A DNA stretch of 27,651 nucleotides, from positions 1 to 27,651 of the IMG/VR virus record IMGVR_UViG_3300008267_000845; one strand, 5' to 3'. This DNA is from a virus. Shown here one piece after another: positions 13,421 through 19,634 of this stretch (its first letter is position 1; each line of letters begins with the position of its first letter). The translations under genes and the position numbers were made by a program. The notes under the pieces are model-generated. The model was given only the letters and a program-made list of their open reading frames with translations, was not told where the DNA came from and did no database searches.

Positions 13421-13473
13421 AGAGCACTACCTTTACACGGTAGGGGTCATTGGTTCGAATCCATTCATTCGTA
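13401..13473 (+). tRNA. tRNA-Val(UAC), slightly degenerate
   Basis: Acceptor GCGAATG/CATTCGT (G1-U72 wobble), D-stem GCTC/GAGC, anticodon stem CTACC/GGTAG with loop TTTACAC (anticodon TAC). T-stem ATTGG/CCATT contains one U-U mismatch. The first 20 bases equal those of tRNA-Ile, so it arose by duplication and then changed its anticodon arm, or recombined with a Val tRNA. Confidence 0.85.
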
Positions 13474-13477
13474 TTTT

Positions 13478-13561
13478 GCCCGTGTGGTGTAATGGTAGCC
13501 ACGGCAGACTCAAAATCTGCTGCCCCTTAAAGGCGTACTGGTTCAAGTCCGGTCACGGGTA
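13478..13561 (+). tRNA. tRNA-Leu(CAA)
   Basis: Acceptor GCCCGTG/CACGGGT, anticodon stem GCAGA/TCTGC with loop CTCAAAA (anticodon CAA). A long variable arm (GCC/GGC stem within TGCCCCTTAAAGGCGT) is typical of class II tRNAs. T-stem ACTGG/CCGGT. Reads UUG codons. Confidence 0.9.
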
Positions 13562-13564
13562 CTT

Positions 13565-13636
13565 GCAGGAATAGCTCAGTGGTAGAGCATCACGTTGCCA
13601 ACGTGAGGGTCGTGGGTTCAAATCCCACTTTCTGCT
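13565..13636 (+). tRNA. tRNA-Gly(GCC)
   Basis: Acceptor GCAGGAA/TTTCTGC (one G-U), D-stem GCTC/GAGC, anticodon stem TCACG/CGTGA with loop TTGCCAA (anticodon GCC), T-stem GTGGG/CCCAC with TTCAAAT. Last tRNA of the cluster. Confidence 0.9.
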
Positions 13637-13969
13637 TGTTAGCGGTAGGTAGTAGGCCCAGAAGTAGCCATCTTTAATGAGTGAGACAAAATCCTTTACT
13701 AGTGATATAATTCCGTTAACAGCGGGGAGCGATGCGATGTTCTGCCCGAAGAAAGCACAACGAAACCTGATGTCAGTTGTGTGGACACACCGATTCTAGG
13801 TAAACTCCAATATATCTTAATGTACTAGGAGGTTGGGTAATAGGAAAGTCAGACTTACTGATGGGACAGAAACACACAAGAGATATAATCCTGAAAGATT
13901 ATATTGTCTGTTTCCTCCCGCTCTTTGGTGTAGTAACACGCCTACTGTTAACAGTTTTTGGAGAATAAA
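13637..13969 (+). ncRNA. candidate structured non-coding RNA (333-base gene-free stretch)
   Basis: This is the only stretch over 300 bases without a protein or tRNA gene. It follows directly on tRNA-Gly and ends at the ribosome binding site of the next gene. It is visibly less AT-rich than the flanking coding sequence. Elements seen: a small hairpin CCGTT/AGCGG at about 13713-13725; complementary TTGTGTG (13777-13783) and CACACAA (13873-13879), about 90 bases apart; a CTCC/GGAG pair around 13806-13832; and the long irregular hairpin at 13863-13919. I could not match it to tmRNA, RNase P, 4.5S, a group I or II intron core, or a hammerhead. GOLLD/ROOL-type phage RNAs sit near tRNAs but are longer. 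Confidence 0.45.
13863..13919 (+). other. long irregular hairpin within the candidate ncRNA
   Basis: Three collinear paired blocks: GGGA 13863-13866 with TCCC 13916-13919, GAAACA 13869-13874 with TGTTTC 13909-13914, and ATATAATC 13883-13890 with GATTATAT 13897-13904 around a CTGAAA loop. That makes 18 base pairs with small internal loops. There is no downstream T-run, so it does not look like a terminator. CACACAA in one internal loop can alternatively pair with TTGTGTG upstream. Confidence 0.6.
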
Positions 13970-14242
13970 ATGAAAAAGAAAAATTCTTATTGGAATTATA
14001 GAGTTCTTAAGACAATTAATGAAGATAATGCTGGACAAATATATGAATCATATAATATTATTGAAGTATATTACGATTCCTCAGATAAAATAACTGGATA
14101 TACAGATATTATGTTTCCGTTTGGAGAAACAGAAAAAGAATTAAAATTAGATTTAAGCATGATGCTTAAAGCATGTAGATATCCAGCATTAACAATAGAA
14201 GAATTAAATCCTAAAAAAAGAAAGTCTAAAAAGAAAAAATAA
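13970..14242 (+). CDS. conserved phage-type hypothetical protein, 90 aa
   Basis: GGAG at 13960-13963 supports ATG 13970 over a TTG at 13958. The product begins MKKKNSYWNYRVLKTINEDN and continues YNIIEVYYDSSDKITGYTDI, MFPFGETEKELKLDLSMMLK and ACRYPALTIEEL, with a lysine-rich tail. The order W-N-Y-R-V, E-V-Y-Y-D, P-F-G-E-T, then a helix and P-x-L, fits a widespread small protein family in bacteria and phages with no known function. It follows the candidate ncRNA and has no obvious terminator before it. Confidence 0.65.
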   Translation: MKKKNSYWNYRVLKTINEDNAGQIYESYNIIEVYYDSSDKITGYTDIMFPFGETEKELKLDLSMMLKACRYPALTIEELNPKKRKSKKKK

Positions 14243-14286
14243 CTTGTGGTATGTTAGAAGGGTAGCAAGAAAGAAAAGGTAAATAT

Positions 14287-14913
14287 ATGGTCTTCGGCAA
14301 AACTCTTAATAACGACAAGGAAAAGCAAAAAGAAGCTGCTCCCACACGTAAGTCTAGAGAAAGGGACGAAGATATTCTTGACGTAGAACATGAAGATGGA
14401 CATATCTATTTTTATACCGAAGTTAATAAAGGTTCTATTTTAGATCTTAATAAAGCTATTCGTATTAGTGAAGCAGAAATGCTTCATACGGCACAAGTAT
14501 TAGAAGTACCAACTCCTGAAATTAAACTTCATATTAATAGCCCCGGTGGTAGTTTATTTGATGGTCTTGCTGCTGTAGACTATGTTCGTAGAAGTAAAGC
14601 ACCAGTACATTCCCTTATTGAAGGAATGGCTGCTTCTGCCGCTACGCTTATTTCAGTAATGGCACACAAACGTTCTATTAATAAGCATTCTTATATGTTG
14701 ATTCATCAGCTTTCTTCTGGTATGGTAGGTAAGTTTGAAGAATTAGTAGATGATATGGAAAATAATAAAGCCTTGATGAAAGCAATCAAGCAAATTTATC
14801 TGGAGCGTACAAAGATTCCAGAAAGTCTGTTAAAAGATATCCTTAAAAAAGATATCTATTTTGACGCAAAGCAGTGCTTGAAGTACGGTCTTGTAGACCA
14901 AATTCTAGAATAA
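14287..14913 (+). CDS. ClpP-like serine protease, 208 aa
   Basis: After an unstructured charged N-terminus (to about residue 35) comes a ClpP/crotonase-fold domain. It contains HINSPGGSLFDGLAAVDYVR at 82-101, EGMAASAATLI with the nucleophile S117, and YMLIHQLSSG with H140. D184 in LLKDILKKDIYFDA is a plausible third triad residue, and the C-terminus ends with the family-typical KYGLVDQILE. ClpP-type proteases form barrel oligomers. In phages they serve as head maturation proteases or as host-like ClpP replacements. No scaffold or portal lies next to it here, so a head role is not supported by context. AAAGG precedes the ATG. Confidence 0.85.
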   Translation: MVFGKTLNNDKEKQKEAAPTRKSRERDEDILDVEHEDGHIYFYTEVNKGSILDLNKAIRISEAEMLHTAQVLEVPTPEIKLHINSPGGSLFDGLAAVDYVRRSKAPVHSLIEGMAASAATLISVMAHKRSINKHSYMLIHQLSSGMVGKFEELVDDMENNKALMKAIKQIYLERTKIPESLLKDILKKDIYFDAKQCLKYGLVDQILE

Positions 14914-14924
14914 AGGAAAATAAA

Positions 14925-15203
14925 ATGAAGACACTCGTAATGACCGCAGTAGCAGCAGCAATGTTTGTAGGTTGCACCAGCAAGACCAGCGTACCAGCCG
15001 CCGGTTCTACTTCTACAACCACACCAGTAGTAGAAGTTTCAGCACCAGCAGTATCAACCACTACACAAACTTCCCCTACTGTAGCCGCTCCAGTTGCCCC
15101 ACAAACCGCTGTAGTGGCCCCATCCGTAGGTGGAAGCACCTCTGCCGCAACATCAACAAGTAGCCTTTCTGGTGCCTCTGGAACAACTGTAGAAAAGAAG
15201 TAA
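14925..15203 (+). CDS. Ser/Thr/Ala-rich lipoprotein, 92 aa
   Basis: AAAGGAAAA precedes ATG 14925. MKTLVMTAVAAAMFVGC is a signal peptide with a lipobox, giving a lipidated cysteine at residue 17. The rest is a low-complexity chain of T, S, A, V and P (PAAGSTSTTTPVVEVSAPAV and similar), with no domain and a short charged end (VEKK). It is expected to be a flexible envelope lipoprotein. It may be an outer spanin component or a surface decoration, but there is no partner to prove it. Codon use (GCC, ACC) is richer in G+C than the neighbours, which fits either repetitive composition or transfer. Confidence 0.65.
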   Translation: MKTLVMTAVAAAMFVGCTSKTSVPAAGSTSTTTPVVEVSAPAVSTTTQTSPTVAAPVAPQTAVVAPSVGGSTSAATSTSSLSGASGTTVEKK

Positions 15204-15213
15204 TAGGTGAGCT

Positions 15214-15564
15214 ATGCAATTCAGAGTTAGAGATGCTGTAGGTTTTGAATTAAATGAAGAAGTAGCAAAAGAATTAGGATTGTTAGAAGAATTCCAAACT
15301 TGGAAAAAAACTTATAACACTACCGATTTTTCGGTTGCTATGGAAGAAAAATACAAACTTCCTGATTATACTGAGCCATCAATTTATGAGTTTAAGTATG
15401 AGCGTGGAGGAGAAATTCAAGGTCTAGAAGGTTTTGATTGGGATAAAACTTATTGTTGGTTCTTTTCGGATGATACTAAACAAAAAGGTTGGAAACCATT
15501 TGCTAATAGACTAAAGAAAAAAGGTATTGTTCTTGAATCTGCACGTTGGTCTGAATTAGGTTAG
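15214..15564 (+). CDS. hypothetical protein, 116 aa
   Basis: AGGTGAG lies upstream of ATG 15214. The product begins MQFRVRDAVGFELNEEVAKE, then LGLLEEFQTWKKTYNTTDFS, and is rich in aromatic residues in its second half (GFDWDKTYCWFFSDDTKQKG), ending GIVLESARWSELG. It is a soluble α/β-type protein by pattern. No family recognised. It is followed by a possible weak terminator and tRNA-Ala. Confidence 0.6.
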   Translation: MQFRVRDAVGFELNEEVAKELGLLEEFQTWKKTYNTTDFSVAMEEKYKLPDYTEPSIYEFKYERGGEIQGLEGFDWDKTYCWFFSDDTKQKGWKPFANRLKKKGIVLESARWSELG

Positions 15565-15573
15565 TATCAGTAA

Positions 15574-15609
15574 TCCCGCAGGTGACGGCATGGGGAGTTC
15601 TTTTTTTGA
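15574..15609 (+). terminator. possible weak terminator
   Basis: TCCC at 15574-15577 can pair with GGGA at 15593-15596 across a 15-base loop, and a run of eight T (15599-15607, with one C) follows. The stem is short, so the call rests mainly on the T-run. Confidence 0.3.
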
Positions 15610-15642
15610 ACAAATAGATGTCGTCTTACTATTTATGTTTAA

Positions 15643-15713
15643 GGGCGATTAGTTAAACGGGATAACAACGGCTTTGCAAGCCGTGATTGACAGTTCGATT
15701 CTGTCATCGTCCA
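15643..15713 (+). tRNA. tRNA-Ala(UGC)
   Basis: Acceptor GGGCGAT/ATCGTCC includes the G3-U70 pair that identifies alanine tRNAs. D-stem GTTA/TAAC, anticodon stem ACGGC/GCCGT with loop TTTGCAA (anticodon TGC), T-stem GACAG/CTGTC. It stands alone, 2 kb from the main cluster. Confidence 0.9.
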
Positions 15714-15714
15714 T

Positions 15715-15906
15715 ATGAAAAATAAACCAAAAGATAATCTATTGTGGTTTCGTATATTAGTTATCCTAAATACATTAGCTGTAGCAACTTATGTTCTATA
15801 CGGTGAATGGGAAAAAAGACAGCCACGGTTCGTAAAGCATGTTTGCCAAACCGTAGCTGCTGATCAAGATAAAGGCTTGATCGCACTTACTTGTTTAGAA
15901 GATTAA
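15715..15906 (+). CDS. single-span membrane protein, 63 aa
   Basis: The ATG lies two bases after tRNA-Ala with no ribosome binding site, so its mRNA would be cut from the tRNA by 3' processing. The N-terminus is basic (MKNKPKDNLL), followed by one hydrophobic helix (WFRILVILNTLAVATYVLYG) and a hydrophilic C-terminal region with two cysteines (HVCQTVAADQ, LTCLED). It converges on the reverse-strand protease, and the two genes overlap by four bases at their stops. Function unknown. Confidence 0.5.
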   Translation: MKNKPKDNLLWFRILVILNTLAVATYVLYGEWEKRQPRFVKHVCQTVAADQDKGLIALTCLED

Positions 15907-16721
15907 GCATTCTCTAGTTGCCATAATCCTTCAGCAAGTTCTAATAATGTCTTAGCATTCTCTAAGCTAACACATATTGATATATGTTCATAGTGAATTG
16001 TACGTTTGCTTAACAAGCCAATTACTTTTCCTTTGTAAAAAATACCAGAACCGCTATGGCCGGGAGCAGAAGGAAGAGTAATAATTTCTTCGTTATTTTC
16101 ATCTAATCCCATAAATCTACCATCTGTTACAATGAATATATTTTTTGGATGATATCCCAAGGCAGCACCAGAAATCATTACGTTAGCACCAACTGGTGGT
16201 AATTCATCAGCTAATTCTCTTGCTTCTCCTGCAATACAAGTACTTTTAATAACTGATAAATCTTGCTTTTCATTTCCTGCCATTGGAAATGCGGCACATT
16301 TTTCACCATCTAATCTTTCAACCATCATTTCAATTTTATCTATTTGGAAGAAATAGAATCCGCTTTCGTCTATCTCTAAAGTTGTTTTTTGTGGATGTGT
16401 TACGTGGGCAACACTCAATATTAAACTTTCTTTTTTATTAAAGTTATTTCTGACTACAACGCCAGAACCTGTCCAGTTTTTTTCTTCACTTTTTTCTTTT
16501 GTTCCTTCTGGCATGCTTGCATTTATACCCAAAACGCTAGCTAAATTAGTTCTATGACCAGAAACTTTTGTGTAAATCTTAACTGTACTACTCATTGCTT
16601 CTCTTGCATCATATCCTTCTTCTGCAAATAAACCACAACGTTTGAAACAGCCACTCATCACTACTAACATCATTGTTGCTGCTATTAATTTTTGTTTAAT
16701 CCATGTATTATTCCCTTTCAT
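15903..16721 (-). CDS. trypsin-like serine protease lipoprotein, 272 aa
   Basis: This is the only gene on the reverse strand. A strong GGAGGAGA site precedes the ATG at 16721. The N-terminal segment ends in VVMSGC, a lipobox with C25 as the probable lipidation site. The chymotrypsin-fold triad is visible as LSVAHVT (H106), KQDLSVIK (D154) and APGHSGSGIF (S223 in GxSGxG). It should be exported and anchored to the envelope, acting on periplasmic or surface proteins. Flanking tRNA-Ala and tRNA-Ser and the opposite orientation suggest an independently expressed, acquired gene. Possible roles: superinfection exclusion, defence against surface factors, or receptor trimming. Confidence 0.8.
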   Translation of the reverse strand: MKGNNTWIKQKLIAATMMLVVMSGCFKRCGLFAEEGYDAREAMSSTVKIYTKVSGHRTNLASVLGINASMPEGTKEKSEEKNWTGSGVVVRNNFNKKESLILSVAHVTHPQKTTLEIDESGFYFFQIDKIEMMVERLDGEKCAAFPMAGNEKQDLSVIKSTCIAGEARELADELPPVGANVMISGAALGYHPKNIFIVTDGRFMGLDENNEEIITLPSAPGHSGSGIFYKGKVIGLLSKRTIHYEHISICVSLENAKTLLELAEGLWQLENA

Positions 16722-16872
16722 TACATATTCTCCTCCCTATAAAAGTAGGGGTTGGTCTATTATTAACTAGTAACGAAAAAAATCTTCGGCATTTTCGTAA
16801 CTTTTGACTATTTACTTCTTAATCTTTTTTCTTTACATAAACTTACAATCATGAGACACTGTTTATGTATTT

Positions 16873-16959
16873 GGAGTGGTGGCCGAGAGGCTTAAGGCAC
16901 AGGTTTGCTAAACCTGCGTATTCGAAAGGATACCGATGGTTCGAATCCATCTCACTCCG
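16873..16959 (+). tRNA. tRNA-Ser(GCU)
   Basis: Acceptor GGAGTGG/TCACTCC (one wobble pair), anticodon stem CAGGT/ACCTG with loop TTGCTAA (anticodon GCT). A long variable arm of the class II type (GTATTC/GGATAC region) and T-stem GATGG/CCATC with TTCGAAT. It stands between the protease and the next coding block. Confidence 0.85.
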
Positions 16960-16986
16960 TTGGTGTTTCTGGACACTAGTTAATGT

Positions 16987-17196
16987 ATGATGATTCAGTT
17001 GAATCCAATGATTCCTGTTTATAGCTTAAGGCATAATATGCAAGGATATGCCTTTTTAGTTATAGATTATTCTCAAGAACATAATTTATTATTTACTGTT
17101 GCATTAGATAATGGAGAAATTTGGACATTAAAAAATCAAGAGTTAAGGTTTTGTAAAAACGCTTCTTTGGATAGAGAAAAAATGGAGAAAACTTAA
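16987..17196 (+). CDS. small protein, possible SH3-like family member, 69 aa
   Basis: Two in-frame ATGs (16987, 16990), neither with a clear ribosome binding site. The product includes NPMIPVYSLRHNMQGYAFLV, IDYSQEHNLLFTVALDNGEI and WTLKNQELRFCKN. The order of strand, glycine-hydrophobic strand, loop, Y/F-T-V strand, and a final N-Q-E-L-R-F recalls the left-hand SH3-like family, but it lacks the IG-A/D-LV start. This is the weakest assignment to that family. Its stop overlaps the next ATG. Confidence 0.5.
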   Translation: MMIQLNPMIPVYSLRHNMQGYAFLVIDYSQEHNLLFTVALDNGEIWTLKNQELRFCKNASLDREKMEKT

Positions 17197-17417
17197 TGAG
17201 TATTATCAAGGGCTTAGGAACAATTAAAGTTTTAGAAGTAGTAGACAATCCTGACGGTACTTCAACAATTCATTTTGATGTAAGCGAAGATTTTCAAGCT
17301 AATCTAGTTCGTGAAATGGGTTGGTCTGAATGGTCGCAAGAAAGATTTGAAAAGTTAGTTTTAGAAGCACTTGAAAATGCCGTAAAAGACAAACTCGTTG
17401 ACAGACCAGAAGATTAG
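17196..17417 (+). CDS. conserved phage-type hypothetical protein, 73 aa
   Basis: GGAG lies upstream and the start overlaps the preceding stop. The product begins MSIIKGLGTIKVLEVVDNPD and reads GTSTIHFDVSEDFQANLVRE, then MGWSEWSQERFEKLVLEALE. A β-hairpin followed by W-S-x-x-x-F-E-x-L-V helices is a pattern I associate with short phage proteins of unknown role. It is likely translated together with the gene before it. Confidence 0.6.
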   Translation: MSIIKGLGTIKVLEVVDNPDGTSTIHFDVSEDFQANLVREMGWSEWSQERFEKLVLEALENAVKDKLVDRPED

Positions 17418-17432
17418 TAGTAATCTGTTTTT
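17411..17432 (+). terminator. weak terminator-like hairpin
   Basis: AGATTA 17411-17416 pairs with TAATCT 17421-17426 around GTAG, followed by G and five T. The stem is short and AT-rich. It overlaps the previous gene's stop and ends just before the methyltransferase ATG. Confidence 0.3.
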
Positions 17433-17435
17433 ACT

Positions 17436-18017
17436 ATGCAAATCACCACTACCACTAATAACTCTAATGATAATCGTAACATCGCTGATAGATATAAGCA
17501 TGATCGTTTGGTTAAATGGACTACGGAAATGATAAAGTCCGATCTCCAGCAAAAGTCTTTTCCTTTTGCTGTGATGATGGAAAATTTTGTTGGTGACTTT
17601 AACCTTTCTTCTGTTCTCCGTTCTTGTAATGCCATGAACGGTCGTGAAATGTTCTATCTTGGTCGTAAGCAATATGATCGTCGTGGAACAGTTGGAACAC
17701 ATCACTATACTGATTTAATTAACGTAAAGACCCGTGAAGAGCTTTTAAAGCTTAAGGAACGGTATACTTTCGTTGCACTTGAAAATAGTGTTGCTCAAGC
17801 AGAAGCTATTTACGATTTTGTATGGCCTGAAAATCCTCTTATTATTATTGGAGAAGAGGGCGTAGGTATCACGCCAGAAACTCTTGCATTGTGCGATAAA
17901 TTTGTTTATATTCCTCAATATGGGAGCGTTAGAAGCATGAATGCCGCTGTTGCTGGAAGCATTGCAATGAATGATTTTGTCGCTAAATATGTAAAAAATA
18001 AAGACAACTTGCGCTAG
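17436..18017 (+). CDS. SpoU/TrmH-family RNA 2'-O-methyltransferase, 193 aa
   Basis: The SPOUT motifs are present in order. Motif 1 (ENFVGDFNLSSVLRSCNAMN) carries N50/N56 and the catalytic R62. Motif 2 is NPLIIIGEEGVGI at 133-145. Motif 3 is IPQYGSVRSMNAAVAGSIAM at 159-178, which forms the SAM-binding knot. The N-terminal 30 residues are polar and poorly conserved. Such enzymes methylate a ribose in tRNA or rRNA. With eight tRNA genes nearby, a tRNA target is the simplest guess, perhaps protecting tRNAs from host anticodon nucleases. No clear ribosome binding site; the start follows the weak hairpin. Confidence 0.8.
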   Translation: MQITTTTNNSNDNRNIADRYKHDRLVKWTTEMIKSDLQQKSFPFAVMMENFVGDFNLSSVLRSCNAMNGREMFYLGRKQYDRRGTVGTHHYTDLINVKTREELLKLKERYTFVALENSVAQAEAIYDFVWPENPLIIIGEEGVGITPETLALCDKFVYIPQYGSVRSMNAAVAGSIAMNDFVAKYVKNKDNLR

Positions 18018-18063
18018 AATACTATTTATATCGTGCCGAATATTTGGTGCGAAGGAATACATA

Positions 18064-19374
18064 ATGAAAAAATATTACGTGTTGGACACAAACGTATACT
18101 TAAGCGATTGTGATGCAGTATTCGCGTATAAGAATAACAACGTAGCAATTCCATTAAAAGTATTAGAGGAAGTTGATAAACACAAAAAACGTCAAGACGG
18201 CGTTGGTGCTAATGCAAGACAGTTTATTCGTACTCTTGATGAATTAAGAGCTAAAGGTAGTTTAGACGAAGGTGCAAAGTTAGGAAAAGGCAAAGGAACT
18301 ATTTCAGTAATTCCTTGTGATTTATCTCTTCTTCCAACTGGATTTGAAAGCAACAATGCCGATAATCAAATTATTGCAGCAACTTTAACACTTATAAAAG
18401 AATTAGGCGATAACAAAAATGTATTCTTAGTATCTCAGGATATTAACATGAGAGTTAAATGCGACTCTCTTGGTATTAATACTGAAGATTATATTCCAAA
18501 TCAAATAGTTGAACGTGCAGAAGAAGTATTTACCGGCTTTACTCAATACCTTGTAGATGATGCACTAATTGATCGTTTTTATGCAGGCGAGAAGATTCAG
18601 TTTGAAGAAAAAGATATTAAGCTTTGCCCAAACCAATTTGTAATGCTTGTTTCTAATGCAAATGATAAGAAAACTGCGTTAGCTAGATTCCGTGCTTACA
18701 ATAAACCAATCACAAAAGTTCGTGAATATAAGGACGGTGTTTGGGGTATCCACGCAAAGAACAAAGAGCAGCAATTCGCTCTAGAATTGCTTATGGACCC
18801 CGAAGTAAAGATAGTGTCTATCATTGGCCGTGCAGGTGGCGGAAAAACGTTAAACGCCCTTGCAGCGGGCTTACAACAGATTCTAGACGATAAGGTATAC
18901 AAGAAGCTTATCGTTTCTCGTCCAGTACAACCAATGGGTAAAGATATTGGTTATTTGCCGGGAACACTAGAAGAAAAAATGTCCCCTTGGTTAGCCCCAG
19001 TACAAGATAACTTAGAGTTCTTAATGGGTGACGATAAAGCACATTTACAAATGTTAATGGAAGCAGGAACTATCGAAATGGAAGCTTTAACATATATTCG
19101 TGGTCGTTCTATTGCTAATGCTTTTATTATCATCGACGAATCTCAAAATTTAACATCGCACGAATTAAAGACTATAATTACCCGCGTAGGCGAAGGAACA
19201 AAAATAGTTTTAACAGGCGACATTGAACAAATTGATAATGCTTATGTAGATGCAACAACAAACGGTCTTACATATGCAGTAGAAAAATTAAAAGCATACG
19301 AAATCTCTGGTCATATCACACTAAAGAAAGGTGAGCGTTCTGCTGTTGCTACCCTAGCCGCTCAAGTACTATAA
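18064..19374 (+). CDS. PIN-PhoH protein (PhoH2-like ATPase/RNase), 436 aa
   Basis: AAGGAA precedes ATG 18064. The N-terminal PIN domain has D8 (VLDTNVYL), E35-E36, D100 (NNADNQIIA) and D126 (SQDINMR) as the acidic metal-binding residues. The C-terminal PhoH ATPase has Walker A GRAGGGKT at 255-262, Walker B AFIIIDESQ at 353-361, and LTGDIEQID as sensor. PhoH2-type proteins combine an RNA helicase/ATPase with a ribonuclease. PhoH genes are very common in T4-like marine phages, although the fused PIN form is less so. The stop overlaps the next start. Confidence 0.9.
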   Translation: MKKYYVLDTNVYLSDCDAVFAYKNNNVAIPLKVLEEVDKHKKRQDGVGANARQFIRTLDELRAKGSLDEGAKLGKGKGTISVIPCDLSLLPTGFESNNADNQIIAATLTLIKELGDNKNVFLVSQDINMRVKCDSLGINTEDYIPNQIVERAEEVFTGFTQYLVDDALIDRFYAGEKIQFEEKDIKLCPNQFVMLVSNANDKKTALARFRAYNKPITKVREYKDGVWGIHAKNKEQQFALELLMDPEVKIVSIIGRAGGGKTLNALAAGLQQILDDKVYKKLIVSRPVQPMGKDIGYLPGTLEEKMSPWLAPVQDNLEFLMGDDKAHLQMLMEAGTIEMEALTYIRGRSIANAFIIIDESQNLTSHELKTIITRVGEGTKIVLTGDIEQIDNAYVDATTNGLTYAVEKLKAYEISGHITLKKGERSAVATLAAQVL

Positions 19375-19634
19375 TGGAAAATCCTGAAATTGCAAAACAA
19401 GTAGCTGTTGATAATCCGATGAAAGAATGGCTAGTGAGCTATGTTGGTGAAGCAGTAAAGCCTGAAAATAACCAAGTAACAGTTGGAATGATAGTAGAAC
19501 AAATGATGAAAGAATTTCCAGAATTTCTTATGGTTATTGCAGAAGAAAACTTTATTCGTGGCTATCAACAAGCATTTGCCGATTTAGAAGAACATCAAAA
19601 AAAGCAAGAAGAAACACAACAAAATAATGGGTAG
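19374..19634 (+). CDS. conserved small phage protein, 86 aa
   Basis: ATG overlaps the PhoH stop. The product starts MENPEIAKQVAVDNPMKEWL and contains VTVGMIVEQMMKEFPEFLMV and IAEENFIRGYQQAFADLEEH, with a glutamine-rich tail. EFPEF-x-x-x-x-AEENxIRGYQQA is a strikingly regular motif that looks like a conserved all-helical phage family without known function. Its tail overlaps the metallopeptidase start by eight bases. Confidence 0.65.
   Translation: MENPEIAKQVAVDNPMKEWLVSYVGEAVKPENNQVTVGMIVEQMMKEFPEFLMVIAEENFIRGYQQAFADLEEHQKKQEETQQNNG

Noticed and set aside
13344-13574. Forward ORF running through tRNA-Ile, -Val and -Leu
   Set aside because: It consists of translated tRNA sequence.
13741-13800. 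Hammerhead-like CGAAAC and CTGATG sequence in the candidate RNA
   Set aside because: GAAAC is followed directly by CTGATG; the required order and stems of a hammerhead core are not present, and no NUH cleavage site with pairing arms was found.
13840-13905. Resemblance to group I intron R and S elements (TCAGACTT and AAGAGATATAATCC)
   Set aside because: The two segments do not form the P7 pairing, and no P/Q elements or split tRNA or gene surround them.
14843-15139. Reverse-strand ORF opposite the lipoprotein gene
   Set aside because: Low-complexity mirror of the Thr/Ala/Pro-rich forward gene; the forward frame has a signal peptide and ribosome binding site.
16722-16872. Divergent promoter for the reverse protease and tRNA-Ser
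   Set aside because: Candidate -35/-10 pairs on both strands had wrong spacing; the ACGAAAA/TTTTCGT hairpin in this gap is too weak to name.
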